From contig JADJQT010000002.1 in assembly GCA_016712595.1 (NCBI GenBank), positions 1,140,576 to 1,204,575 of the forward strand: DNA of 64,000 nt, given 5' to 3'. Made by a program: the position numbers and the translations under genes. Within the stretch, counting starts at the first letter, position 1. The number at the start of each line of letters is the position of its first letter. The notes beneath the pieces were generated by a model. The model saw nothing but the letters and a program-made list of their open reading frames with translations, did not search any database and was not told where the DNA came from. The DNA comes from Rhodospirillales bacterium. GTDB taxonomy: Bacteria > Pseudomonadota > Alphaproteobacteria > Rhodospirillales > Defluviicoccaceae. Below are positions 53,659-62,719 of the stretch, piece after piece.

Positions 53659-54417
53659 ATGAGGCTTCTTTCGAAAGTATTGGCCTGTGGCCTCATAACC
53701 GCCGCGGTTATGGTGCCTGGGGTGCATCCGGTTTTGGCAGCGGAGCCGATGACCGACGCGCAAAAGCGTGAAGTTGAAAAGGTCATCCATGATTATATCA
53801 TGGCGCATCCGGAGGTCATGATCGATGCCCTGCGCGGCTATCAGGAACGTCAGCGGCAGTCGGCGGAAAAAGATGCGAAGCAGGCCGTCGCCGCCAATCT
53901 CGACGCTATCGAACGTGATCCCGCATCGCCCGTGGCGGGAAACCCCAACGGAGACGTGACGATCGTCGAGTTTTTCGATTACCACTGCGGCTATTGCAAG
54001 AAAGCCGCGCCCGCCGTCCAGGAACTGCTCAAGACTGATCCCAATATTCGCCTCGTGTTCAAGGAGTTCCCCATCCTTGGCGACGAGTCGGTGCAGGCGG
54101 CGCACTATGCGCTTGCCGCGTGGAAGGTCGCGCCGGGCAAGTACATGCCGTTTCACGTCGCGCTGATGGAGATTCGCGGCTCATTGAGCGAATCACGAAT
54201 TCTTGATGCGGCGAAGAGCGTGGGCATCGATCCGGCGAAGCTGAAGGCGGCGAAAGACGATCCGGCGATCGGATCGGCGATCGAGCAGACGCTGATCCTT
54301 GCCCGCACGCTTCAGGTCAGCGGCACGCCGGCGTTCGTCATTGGCGGTCAGCTGGTGCCGGGCGCCATCGACGTCGAGGCCATGCGGGACATGGTCAAGA
54401 CCGCGCGCGACGGCTAG
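53659..54417 (+). CDS. DsbA-family thiol-disulfide oxidoreductase
   Basis: The protein has 252 residues. The signal peptide covers about residues 1-25 (ends V-L-A-A). A helical region (about 30-80) precedes a thioredoxin fold with the active site C-G-Y-C at 109-112 within F-F-D-Y-H-C-G-Y-C. A cis-Pro lies in S-G-T-P-A-F-V-I. The long N-terminal helix and lone domain fit the Com1/DsbA-like or ScsC-type group, acting in periplasmic disulfide formation or isomerisation. It is co-directional with the M48/TPR protease, which suggests a joint envelope-protein folding role. Confidence 0.92.
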   Translation: MRLLSKVLACGLITAAVMVPGVHPVLAAEPMTDAQKREVEKVIHDYIMAHPEVMIDALRGYQERQRQSAEKDAKQAVAANLDAIERDPASPVAGNPNGDVTIVEFFDYHCGYCKKAAPAVQELLKTDPNIRLVFKEFPILGDESVQAAHYALAAWKVAPGKYMPFHVALMEIRGSLSESRILDAAKSVGIDPAKLKAAKDDPAIGSAIEQTLILARTLQVSGTPAFVIGGQLVPGAIDVEAMRDMVKTARDG

Positions 54418-54468
54418 CCGGGCTCTTCGGCCTGGTCAAATACCGTGGCCGGCTTAACGGGGGCCTGC

Positions 54469-55323
54469 TCAAGGCCCTGTGTTGGTCAAATTGGCGCTGA
54501 TGTCCCACAGGCGTTGGGCAGCCTCGCGGTCGTAGGAGGCTGCCGACGACTGGGCCGGGCGGCAGCCGACGAAGTAGCGTCCGCTGATTTCGGCCACATC
54601 GGCGGCGCTGGCGAGATAGATGCTGGTCTCGGCGCCTTTTTCTGGGCTCGTGGCGCCAAGTTTGCCGATCGTCCAGAAGAGTTTCGGCACGAAGCCGTGG
54701 CGCACGCCGATGTCGGTGGCGACAAATCCCGGATGCAGCGCGTTCATCGTCGGACCACGGCCGGCAAACCTTCGCGCGAACTCGTAGGTGAACATCAGGT
54801 TGGCGAGCTTGGAGCGCTTGTAGGCGTGCCAGCGGCTGTAGCGCATTTCGCCCTGCAGATCGTCGAAGTCGAGGCGGGCACCACGGTGAGCCTCGGATGC
54901 GACGTTGACGATTCGTCCCGCCGCGGCCGCCTGCAGCGAGGGAAGCAGCAGGTGGCTAAGCAGAAAATAACTCAGATGGTTGAGCGCGAAGGTCATCTCG
55001 ATGCCGTCGACGCTCGTCTGCCGCTCGCCGAACAGCCCACCGGCGTTGTTGACCAGCACGTCGAGTTTCGGGTGCCGCGATCGGAAGGCATCGGCGAAAT
55101 CGCGGACCTGTCCCTGATCCGAGAGGTCGACGGCGACAAACTCGACAGCTTCGGCGCCCGTGGCCGAGTGGATTGCCGCAGCCGCGGCCCGGCCGCGCTC
55201 GACATTGCGTGCGACGATCGTCACCTCGGCGCCGAGGCGCGCGAGTTCGCGAGCGGTGACAAAGCCGATCCCGGCGCTGCCGCCGGTAACAAGGCATGTC
55301 CTGCTGATAAGCGAGGACGTCAT
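54469..55323 (-). CDS. Short-chain dehydrogenase/reductase (retinol dehydrogenase-like)
   Basis: The protein has 284 residues. The NAD(P)-binding T-G-G-S-A-G-I-G lies at 13-20, V-N-N-A-G-G near 87, a catalytic Ser in N-V-A-S-E and Y-K-R-S-K near 165. The substrate region resembles the retinol-dehydrogenase/protochlorophyllide-reductase-like branch (H-P-G-F-V-A-T-D-I). The substrate is unknown. ATG 55323 is chosen as it puts the Rossmann motif at the normal distance; a start at 55398 would add 25 residues. It converges with the DsbA-like gene. Confidence 0.88.
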   Translation of the reverse strand: MTSSLISRTCLVTGGSAGIGFVTARELARLGAEVTIVARNVERGRAAAAAIHSATGAEAVEFVAVDLSDQGQVRDFADAFRSRHPKLDVLVNNAGGLFGERQTSVDGIEMTFALNHLSYFLLSHLLLPSLQAAAAGRIVNVASEAHRGARLDFDDLQGEMRYSRWHAYKRSKLANLMFTYEFARRFAGRGPTMNALHPGFVATDIGVRHGFVPKLFWTIGKLGATSPEKGAETSIYLASAADVAEISGRYFVGCRPAQSSAASYDREAAQRLWDISANLTNTGP

Positions 55324-55556
55324 CAAGTATTCGCTCACTGCCGTTGCGATGTCGGTCGAGCCGACCGACACTGTGGCGGAGGGATGGGCGGCGGGCAACC
55401 GTCGATCGTCTTTGGGCTATCCGCGATGTTCGCCACCGGACACGGGCCGGGTTCGCCGTCCGCTGGGCAGGTGCAGGCGGTGGAGCGAAGGGACGCGGGC
55501 TTGTAGCCGTGTGCGAGCACAGAGCTGGAACGGACGATAACGATGGGAATGCGGTA

Positions 55557-55880
55557 ATGGCGTGGGTGTATCTGCTGCTGGCAGGGGTATTCGAAATCGG
55601 CTTTACCACGTTTCTCAAGCTCTCCAACGATTTTACCCGGTTGTGGCCGACCGTCAGTTTCGTGATGTTTGCGCTTGCCAGCTTCTTGCTGCTCAATCGT
55701 GCCTTGAGCGGCGTGGCTCTGGGAACGGCTTACGCGGTATGGACGGGCGTCGGCGCGTTCGGCACGGCGATCGTTGGCACCATGGTATTCGGCGATCCGC
55801 TCACCGCCTGGCGCGTGTTTTTCCTCACCTTGCTGATCGTCTCGATCATCGGGTTGCAAATTGTATCGCCCCATTCCTGA
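55557..55880 (+). CDS. Small multidrug resistance (SMR) family transporter, SugE/QacE type
   Basis: The protein has 107 residues and four hydrophobic helices. The essential membrane Glu 13 is in L-A-G-V-F-E-I-G. W-P-T-V-S-F, G-T-A-Y-A-V-W-T-G-V-G-A-F-G-T and the R-V-F-F-L-T-L-L-I ending match the family. These dimeric carriers export guanidinium compounds or quaternary amines in exchange for protons. The G-V-F-E-I-G-F-T start leans to the SugE/Gdx side. The following gene's open frame begins before this one ends, but its likely start is at 55996. Confidence 0.92.
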   Translation: MAWVYLLLAGVFEIGFTTFLKLSNDFTRLWPTVSFVMFALASFLLLNRALSGVALGTAYAVWTGVGAFGTAIVGTMVFGDPLTAWRVFFLTLLIVSIIGLQIVSPHS

Positions 55881-55995
55881 GATGCCCCCGAGGAGGGCTC
55901 CGTCAAATGTCGTGCCTCGGGATCGATTTCGCCTGTCTTTCAACCCCATATCGATGAGGTTGACGCGCGAAAGGCAGCCACGGCGGCGCGTCAGG

Positions 55996-56742
55996 ATGGG
56001 CGAGACACGCATGCGGATATGGATGAGACGGTTTTTGGCCTTCCTGGCGGCGCTCATCCCGCTCGCCTTTGCCGCGATGCCCAAGTCGGCGGACTGGCGG
56101 TCCGCCAGTCGCGAGCCAGTGGGTCTCGCGCCATCGGCGGACACGGTACGCGAGGCGATCGTGCAGGTCTACGCCGCGCGGACCTTCGGCTGGCGCGGCC
56201 GTTTCGCTGTTCATAGCTGGATCGCGGTGAAGCCCGCCGGAGGACAATGGCGGGTCTACGAAGTGATCGGCTGGCGCAAGTACCGGGGGCTGCCACCTCT
56301 GGTCGTGCACGCGCGGGCGCCGGACGCCCGCTGGTTCGGTGCCGTGCCCGACGTGCTCGCCGAACGGCGTGGAGACGAGGCTAGTGAGATGATCACCCGA
56401 ATCGATGCCGCGGCGAGCGATTATCCTTATGCCGACAGCTACGTGATGTGGCCGGGACCGAACAGCAACAGCTTCGTTGCCCACGTCCTGCGCGCCGTCC
56501 CCGATCTCGACTGTGATTTGCCGCCCACGGCCATCGGCAAGGATTTCCTGACGCATTGCCTCGTTGGCCGCGCGCCCTCCGGCACCGGCTTCCAGGTCTC
56601 GCTCTGGGGGGTCCTCGGCCTGCTCGTCGGCGCGCGCGAGGGCATCGAACTCAACATCCTGGGTCTCGTCTTCGGCATTGATCCCGGTGATGGCGTGATC
56701 AAGCTGCCCCTTCTCGGCCGGATTCGACTCACGGAAGCGTGA
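55996..56742 (+). CDS. DUF3750 family protein
   Basis: The protein has 248 residues. A hydrophobic N-terminal segment (about 8-27) is either a signal peptide or an anchor. The body matches DUF3750: V-Y-A-A-R-T-F-G-W-R-G-R-F-A-V-H-S-W-I-A-V-K, the W-R-V-Y-E-V-I-G-W segment, and P-Y-x-x-x-Y-x-M-W-P-G-P-N-S-N-S-F-V. The His, Trp and Asn positions are conserved as in a possible papain-like or NlpC-like fold, which is inference. ATG 55996 is a choice among several in-frame starts. Confidence 0.82.
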   Translation: MGETRMRIWMRRFLAFLAALIPLAFAAMPKSADWRSASREPVGLAPSADTVREAIVQVYAARTFGWRGRFAVHSWIAVKPAGGQWRVYEVIGWRKYRGLPPLVVHARAPDARWFGAVPDVLAERRGDEASEMITRIDAAASDYPYADSYVMWPGPNSNSFVAHVLRAVPDLDCDLPPTAIGKDFLTHCLVGRAPSGTGFQVSLWGVLGLLVGAREGIELNILGLVFGIDPGDGVIKLPLLGRIRLTEA

Positions 56743-56827
56743 TGAGACGCGTCGATTCGTGGGCGACGGCTTGCTTGCTAGCGCGAGGAGCTTATGGTGG
56801 TTGCTGGATTGCGAGATCGGTGTCGGC

Positions 56828-57598
56828 ATGTGGGGTAAAATAATCGGCAGCTTTGCCGGCTTCGCCATGGGCGGGCCGATTGGGGCAATGTTCGGTGCCG
56901 CGGCGGGTCACGCATACGACAAGGTGCACGAGGATGCGCCGGGCAGCACGCGGGCGTGGTCCGGCGAACGGTTTCTCGGTATCGGCGAGAACGCTGGCGC
57001 GGCGAGCCGGCAGTCGGCGTTCAGCGTTGCCGTCGTCGTCCTCGGCGCCAAGGTCGCCAAGGTCGACGGCGCCGTCAACCGGGCGGAAATCGATGCCTTC
57101 AAGGAAGTCTTCCGCGTTCCGCCGCAGGACGTGCGCAACGTCGGGCGGATTTTTGACGTTGCCAAACGCGATGCGTCCGGTTTCGAGCCCTATGCCCAGC
57201 AGATTGCCCGGTTGTTCCGCAACGAGCCGGTGCTGCTCGAGGAACTGCTCGCCAGTCTTTTCTACATCGCCCGCGCCGATGGCGCGATCAAGACGGCCGA
57301 ACTGGCGTTCCTGCGACGGACGGGCGAGCTTCTCGGCATCGGCGGCATCGCGTTCGAGCGCGTGCGCGCCATGTTCATGCCGAGCGGTGCCGTCGATCCC
57401 TACGGGGTGCTGGGCGTTTCTGCGGATGCTGGGGCCGAGGAGGTGAAACGCAGCTACCGCCAGCTGATCCGCGAGCACCATCCCGACCGGCTGATGGCGC
57501 AGGGGCTGCCCAAGCACCTCGTCGAGGTTGCGAACCAGCGCATGGCGGCGATCAACGCCGCATACGATCAGATTTTGCGCGAACGCGGCCAGAAGTAG
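56828..57598 (+). CDS. djlA: DjlA-like membrane-anchored DnaJ-domain co-chaperone
   Basis: The protein has 256 residues. A short glycine-rich N-terminal membrane segment (about 1-25, G-F-A-M-G-G-P-I-G-A) is followed by a TerB-like helical domain (about 50-165) with A-K-V-D-G-A-V-N-R-A-E-I and A-R-A-D-G-A-I-K. A C-terminal J domain (about 190-255) has H-P-D in R-E-H-H-P-D-R. DjlA stimulates DnaK at the inner membrane. ATG 56828 is chosen for the anchor start M-W-G-K-I. The EamA gene begins 3 bp after its stop. Confidence 0.9.
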   Translation: MWGKIIGSFAGFAMGGPIGAMFGAAAGHAYDKVHEDAPGSTRAWSGERFLGIGENAGAASRQSAFSVAVVVLGAKVAKVDGAVNRAEIDAFKEVFRVPPQDVRNVGRIFDVAKRDASGFEPYAQQIARLFRNEPVLLEELLASLFYIARADGAIKTAELAFLRRTGELLGIGGIAFERVRAMFMPSGAVDPYGVLGVSADAGAEEVKRSYRQLIREHHPDRLMAQGLPKHLVEVANQRMAAINAAYDQILRERGQK

Positions 57599-57601
57599 CT
57601 C

Positions 57602-58555
57602 ATGGCGACCCTGACGTCCGTCGGCAGCGCCGCGGGGGGTGCGCCGGGGGCGCGCCCTATATCGGTGCTCGACTGGGTGGCGGCGCTGGTTGTCGTGCTG
57701 ATCTGGGCCTACAACTTTATCATCGGCAAGATCGGCGTCATGCAGTTGCCGCCGCTGCTGCTCATCGGCCTGCGCTTCGCCCTCGTCGCCGTGCTTTTGG
57801 CGCCGTTTCTCGATCGGCCGGGACGACGGTGGCCGCTGATTGCCGCGCTGTCGGTGGTCCTCGGCGTCCTGCACTTCGGGCTTCTGTTCGTGGGCCTGCG
57901 CGGGGTCTCCGCCGGGCCGGCGGCAATCGCCATTCAGCTCACCGTGCCGTTCAGCGCCCTGCTCGCCGCCGTCTTCTATCGCGAGCGCCTGCGGACGTGG
58001 CAGATCGTCGGCATGCTGGTGGCGTTCGCCGGCGTCTGGTTGCTCGCCGGCGACCCGGCGCAGGCACCGAGCCCGGTGCACGTGCTGCTGGTGGTGATCG
58101 CCGCGTTCGCCTGGGCTTCGGCCAACGTGCTGATCAAGCGCCTGGGGCCGATCAACGTCTTTACCCTGAATGCCTGGGTGGCACTGCTCGCCTGTCCGCA
58201 GCTCTTGCTGGCGAGCGCGTTGCTCGAGCACGGCCAGATCGAAGCAATCGCCGCCGCCGACTGGCGCGCCTGGGCGGCGGTGGTCTACATGGCGGTCGGG
58301 GCTTCGATCACCGCCTATGGTTTATGGTATTACCTGATCGCCAAGCACGAGATGAACCGGATCGTCCCGATGACCCTGCTTTCGCCGGTCCTGGCGGTGG
58401 GGCTCGCCGTTCCGCTGCTGGGTGAACCGCTGACCGTGCACGTGATCGTGGGTGGCGCCGTCACCATCGCCGGAGTCGGCATGATCCAGTTCCTGGGTGG
58501 CCGTCCGCGTGCCCGCGCGAAGGCTGGCTCGATCGAGCCGCCGGTCTCGACATGA
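57602..58555 (+). CDS. EamA/DMT family transporter
   Basis: The protein has 317 residues, ten predicted helices and two EamA repeats (about 20-150 and 160-295). Typical features are the W-A-x-N-F-I-I-G-K opening helix, L-R-F-A-L-V-A near 57, Y-R-E-R-L near 140, and L-L-G-E-P-L-T near the end. Such drug/metabolite transporters often export amino acids or related metabolites. The substrate is unknown. The stop overlaps the next start as ATGA, so it is coupled to the AmpD-like amidase gene. Confidence 0.9.
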   Translation: MATLTSVGSAAGGAPGARPISVLDWVAALVVVLIWAYNFIIGKIGVMQLPPLLLIGLRFALVAVLLAPFLDRPGRRWPLIAALSVVLGVLHFGLLFVGLRGVSAGPAAIAIQLTVPFSALLAAVFYRERLRTWQIVGMLVAFAGVWLLAGDPAQAPSPVHVLLVVIAAFAWASANVLIKRLGPINVFTLNAWVALLACPQLLLASALLEHGQIEAIAAADWRAWAAVVYMAVGASITAYGLWYYLIAKHEMNRIVPMTLLSPVLAVGLAVPLLGEPLTVHVIVGGAVTIAGVGMIQFLGGRPRARAKAGSIEPPVST

Positions 58556-59262
58556 TCCGCGCAGGGACTTCGCCGAACCGGGACGAGCGGCCCAAGGGCG
58601 TTCCGATCGATACGCTCGTGCTCCACTACACCGGCATGCAGAGCGGCGCTGCAGCGCTCGATCGCCTGTGCGATCCCGCCGCCAAGGTCAGCGCCCACTG
58701 GCTGATCGACGAGGACGGCACGACGCTCGCCCTTGTGCCCGAGACCATGCGGGCGTGGCACGCCGGCGTTTCCTTCTGGCGCGGGCACGACGGCCTGAAC
58801 GCCCGCTCGATTGGCATCGAGCTGGTCAACCCCGGCCACGAGTTCGGCTACGGGCCGTTCCCGGCGGCACAGATGCAAGCGCTCATCGCCCTTGCCACCG
58901 CCATCCTCGCCCGTTGGCCGATCCCGGCCGTCAACGTCGTCGGCCATTCCGACATCGCCCCCCGGCGCAAGGCCGATCCGGGCGAACTGTTCGACTGGCG
59001 GATGCTGGCGGCGGCGGGGATCGGCTTGTGGCCGGATGAGGCCGACGCGGTCAGCCTCGATCCCGAGGTGATCCGCCCGCTGCTCGCCGCCATCGGCTAT
59101 GAGACCGTCGACCTCTTCGCCACCCTCAAGGCGTTCCAGCGCCGCTTTCGCCCCGCCCGCCCCAACGGCCGTCTCGACTGGCAAACCGCCCGCCTGATCC
59201 ACGGCCTCGCCACCTTGTGCGAAGGACGGGAGCAGGGGCGGGGGGTGGCGCCGCAGGCCTGA
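58552..59262 (+). CDS. ampD: AmpD-like N-acetylmuramoyl-L-alanine amidase
   Basis: The protein has 236 residues. The Amidase_2 domain (about 18-150) has the zinc ligands in V-L-H-Y-T-G near 24 and G-H-S-D-I-A-P-x-R-K-x-D-P-G near 130-143. A helical C-terminal part (about 165-225) resembles a peptidoglycan-binding domain. There is no signal peptide, so it is probably cytosolic, cleaving anhydro-muropeptides in cell-wall recycling. It is coupled by a 4-bp overlap to the EamA gene. Confidence 0.9.
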   Translation: MIRAGTSPNRDERPKGVPIDTLVLHYTGMQSGAAALDRLCDPAAKVSAHWLIDEDGTTLALVPETMRAWHAGVSFWRGHDGLNARSIGIELVNPGHEFGYGPFPAAQMQALIALATAILARWPIPAVNVVGHSDIAPRRKADPGELFDWRMLAAAGIGLWPDEADAVSLDPEVIRPLLAAIGYETVDLFATLKAFQRRFRPARPNGRLDWQTARLIHGLATLCEGREQGRGVAPQA

Positions 59263-59341
59263 TGATCGCCGTCTGTGTCCGCAAGGAAACGCGCCGTCGC
59301 CGACCGCGAACCGGCTCGCCGGCCGGAGACGACGGGGGTGC

Positions 59342-60088
59342 TCAGGCGTTGAAGCCGCCGTCGATGGTCAGACTGGCGCCGGTCACGTAGCCCGCTTCGG
59401 GTCCGGCGAGGTAAGCAACCATCCCGGCGATCTCCTCAGCGGTACCGTAGCGCGGCAGGGCGAGAATCTGGGTACGCAGCATCTCGGCAAAATCGCTGGT
59501 CGCCGGATTCATGTCGGTGTCGACCGGGCCGGGCTGCACGTTGTTAACGGTGATGCCGCGCGGCGCGAGGTCGCGGGCGAGGCCCTTGACCAGACCGACC
59601 AGGGCGGCCTTGCTCATCGCGTAGATGGCGCCGCCCGGAAACGGCATGCGCTCGGCGTTGCAGCTGCCGATGGTGATGATCCGCCCGCCGGTGGCCATAT
59701 GGGCGGCCGCGGCTTGGCTGGCGACGAACACGGCGCGCAGGTTGACGGCCATGGTGCGATCGAAGTCCTCGAGGCGATAGTCGGCGAAGGGCGCCATCAC
59801 CGCGACGCCGGCGTTGTTGACGAGGATGTCGATCCCGCCGAGCTCGGCGACGGTTCGCGCGACGGCAACCCGCACTGCCGCAGCGTCGACGCTGTCGGCC
59901 TCGATGGCGATGGCGTTTACGCCCAGCGCCCGCGCCGCCGTTGCCGTCTCCTCCGCCTGGTCCGGCTTGCTGACATAGGTGAGCGCCACGTGCGCACCGT
60001 CGCGGGCAAGACGCCTGACGATGGCAGCGCCGATGCCGCGGCTGCCGCCGGTAACCAATGCCCGTTTGTTCTCAAGCTGACGTTCCAT
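59342..60088 (-). CDS. Short-chain dehydrogenase/reductase (FabG-like)
   Basis: The protein has 248 residues and is a classical SDR. T-G-G-S-R-G-I-G lies at 14-21, N-N-A-G near 91, a catalytic Ser in I-T-I-G-S and Y-A-M-S-K near 155. It ends A-S-L-T-I-D-G-G-F-N-A, usual for FabG-type 3-oxoacyl reductases and sugar/alcohol dehydrogenases. The catalytic tetrad is complete. The substrate cannot be assigned. No linked fatty-acid genes are visible. Confidence 0.9.
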   Translation of the reverse strand: MERQLENKRALVTGGSRGIGAAIVRRLARDGAHVALTYVSKPDQAEETATAARALGVNAIAIEADSVDAAAVRVAVARTVAELGGIDILVNNAGVAVMAPFADYRLEDFDRTMAVNLRAVFVASQAAAAHMATGGRIITIGSCNAERMPFPGGAIYAMSKAALVGLVKGLARDLAPRGITVNNVQPGPVDTDMNPATSDFAEMLRTQILALPRYGTAEEIAGMVAYLAGPEAGYVTGASLTIDGGFNA

Positions 60089-60190
60089 GCTGTTCCTCGC
60101 TCTCTTCTGATGGTTGCTTCAACGTGAGATCACATTAGCCGACATGCAATGGCCTCCACCCTCCGACCATCCGCAGCGGCGGGTAGTGGC

Positions 60191-61995
60191 TCAGCGGACG
60201 ATGGCGAGCGGAAAGTCGGGCGTGGCGTCGGGCTTGGCCGAAACCGGCGTCTGGTCGTGCGCGAGGTCTTTGACCCGGTTGCGAACGTAGACGTTGATCT
60301 CGTCGGTCGAGATCGCGCCGTTGTGGTTGTAATCGGCGCTCTGGCCGGGGCGCCCGCCGTCGAGCGCCTCGAGTAGCGCTTGGGTGAAAGCGCCGTGGCG
60401 CCACGGTGCGTCGAGCTCGACGGAGAGCTGATTGCCGGTCGAGGAGGCGAAAACGACGACGCCGCGGCCGGCTTGCGCCAACTCATTGACCAGACCGTTG
60501 ATGTCCGGCCCGGTCCCATCCTTGGTGCTCGCCATCTGCACGCCGCCGGCGTGGCAGGTATCGGGGAAGACTACGACCTTGCCGGTGGTGTTGTTGAAGG
60601 TCTTGCGCAGGGCGTCCTTGGAGACGCCGGTTGCGAACAACTTGGTATCGTCGACGTCGTAGGGCAGGAAGTAGTAGTCGCCGAGATAAGTCTTGCCGTG
60701 ACCGGACATGAAGACGATGCCGATGTCGTTCTCCGTGACCTCGCGGCGAATCCAGTCGATGCCATCCTCGACCTCGGAATTGGTGGCGTGCTCGTTGAGC
60801 AGGGGAAGAACTTTTACGTCGGCGAACAGACCCCCATTCTGGCGCTGCATGCGTGCGGCGAAGTCGCTGGCGTCGCGGTCGGCGTACTTCAGGGGCTGAT
60901 AGCTGCGGTAATCGCGGACGCCGACCGCCAGCACGTAGAGCTTGGGCTTGGGCGCGAAGCCGGGACCGCGCCAGTGCACGACGATCGTTGCCGGCTCGCT
61001 TTGTCCGTCCACGGTTTTGGCCAGCAGGGCGATCTTCGCGTCGCGCTTGGGCAAGGGAACGATCATCAGGCCGCTCTCTTCGCCGGCCGCGGAGGTCATC
61101 AGCACCTCGCGCCGTGCATCGGTGAGCGGGCGGCCGTCGGCGGTGGCGAAGACCCCGGTGATCGGCTTGCCGGCCGGCGAGCGGACGCGGTAGGCGAGAT
61201 CAAGCGTCGCCTCGTGCGCCTCGATGCCGTCCTGGGGGTGGACAATCTCGATCACCGGCGGCAGCAGCGAGGCGACGGCCCCGCCCTTGGTGGCGGCGCC
61301 GCGCGCGGTATCGGCCTGGCGTAGCGCGGCGCCGACGTCGAGGGTGTCGAGGACGCGGGCGATGACGTCCGGGCGATAGAAGCGCTCGCGGAACTGCGCC
61401 GCCGGGAAGAAGTCAGCTGCCTGATCCCGTCCGCGGTTGACCTGCCAGCCGATCAGCGTATCGCCGTTGGCCGAGGCCTTGCGCCAGTCCTCCCAGAGGA
61501 TCGCTACGCCCTTGGCCAGCGCCGGGATCAGTTCGGCTGCCGCGGCGATGCCGGCGAGCACCCCGGCCTTGCCGTTGCCCTCCGGCGGCAGAACCTCGCT
61601 CTTGAGGTACGTAATGAACGCATCGCGCTTGCCCACCGCCGCCTGCAGCGCGCGCTGGAAGTCGGGGGAGGCGGCGGGATCACGCCCGGCGGCCAGCTCC
61701 GCCTTCATCTGCTCGATCAGGCCGGCGAACTCGGCGCGCGCGTCACCGTAGAGCAGCCGCCCCTGCGTCAGGCGGGCGGGGTCCTTGCCGGCGACGTCCT
61801 TGAGCAACCCGGCGCCGTCCTCGCCGAGGGTGCGCTCGCGGGCGAGGGGGTGTGGATCACGTCCGTGGTGCTCGCCGTCTTTGCGGCGGTGGGGGTCGCA
61901 GGCGGGGGCGGCGGTGTCGCGCCACAGGCACTCGCCGCCGCGCCGATCGCCAGCGCTATGGCATAGCCGATGATCCGGGAGGCAAAGATTGGCAC
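60191..61995 (-). CDS. Caspase-family (peptidase C14) lipoprotein, apparent frameshift near the 5' end
   Basis: GTG 61995, behind GGGGGTG, opens a lipoprotein signal (hydrophobic run then A-S-A-C). After about 49 codons the coding character moves to the frame that runs to 60191. The switch falls at a run of five C (plus-strand G, 61846-61850), and one extra base would join the parts. The long frame has a caspase-like domain with catalytic His in M-S-G-H-G-K and Cys in P-D-T-C-H-A-G-G, plus an EF-hand-like loop D-Y-N-H-N-G-A-I-S-T-D-E near the C-terminus. A secreted or outer-membrane cysteine peptidase, possibly calcium-controlled, is inferred. Confidence 0.78.
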
Positions 61996-62080
61996 GTTTC
62001 ACCCCCGCCCCACGCCTCTTCCCCAAGTGTAGCAAGAGTGTTGGCACGATAGAAGCGGCGCCGGCGCGCGCTGGTGGGGC

Positions 62081-62719
62081 CTAACCGCCGCCGGCGAGTA
62101 TGTGGGTGAAGGCGCGGACGGCGGCGGCGGGGCCGGCGGGGTGGTTCCAGACACCGGCTGAGACGGCTAGGAAGTCGGTGCCGGCGGTGATCAGCGGAGC
62201 GCAATTCTCGACAGTGATGCCGCCGATGGCGACGCACGGCACGGTCATCATCTGGCTCCACCAGGCGAGGATCTCGGGGTCGGCTTCCGTCTTGGCATCC
62301 TTGGTGGCGGTGGCGAAGAAGGCGCCGAAGGCGACGTAGTCGGCACCGGATTCGGCGGCGTCGATGGCGAGGTGGCGGGAGTTGTGGCAGGTGACGCCAA
62401 CGATGGCCTCGGCGCCGACGGCGCGGCGGGCCTTGGCGTAAGGCCAGTCCTCCTGGCCGACGTGCACGCCATCGCAGCCCATCGCCGCGGCGAGGTCGGG
62501 GCGATCGTTGAGCAGGAAGGCGACGTCGCGCCCTTGGACGACGGGGCGCAGGTGCTCGCAGGCGCGGCGGATCGCCTCATCGTCGGCGTCCTTGAGCCGC
62601 AACTGCACGCAAGCGACGTCGCCGGCATCAAGCGCGGCGGCGAGCACGGACGAGAACGCCGCCGCATCCAGGCGCGGCGGCGTGATCAGATAAAGGCGGG
62701 TGGGGGAGCGTGCGGTCAC
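62081..62719 (-). CDS. thiE: Thiamine-phosphate synthase
   Basis: The protein has 212 residues and a TIM barrel. It couples HMP pyrophosphate with thiazole phosphate. Recognised segments are L-Y-L-I-T-P near the start, Q-L-R-L-K near 37, D-R-P-D-L-A-A-A-M-G-C-D-G-V-H-V-G-Q-E-D near 72-92 and the G-V-T-C-H-N motif near 110. The start GTG 62719 overlaps the aldolase stop as GTGA. Confidence 0.92.
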   Translation of the reverse strand: MTARSPTRLYLITPPRLDAAAFSSVLAAALDAGDVACVQLRLKDADDEAIRRACEHLRPVVQGRDVAFLLNDRPDLAAAMGCDGVHVGQEDWPYAKARRAVGAEAIVGVTCHNSRHLAIDAAESGADYVAFGAFFATATKDAKTEADPEILAWWSQMMTVPCVAIGGITVENCAPLITAGTDFLAVSAGVWNHPAGPAAAVRAFTHILAGGG

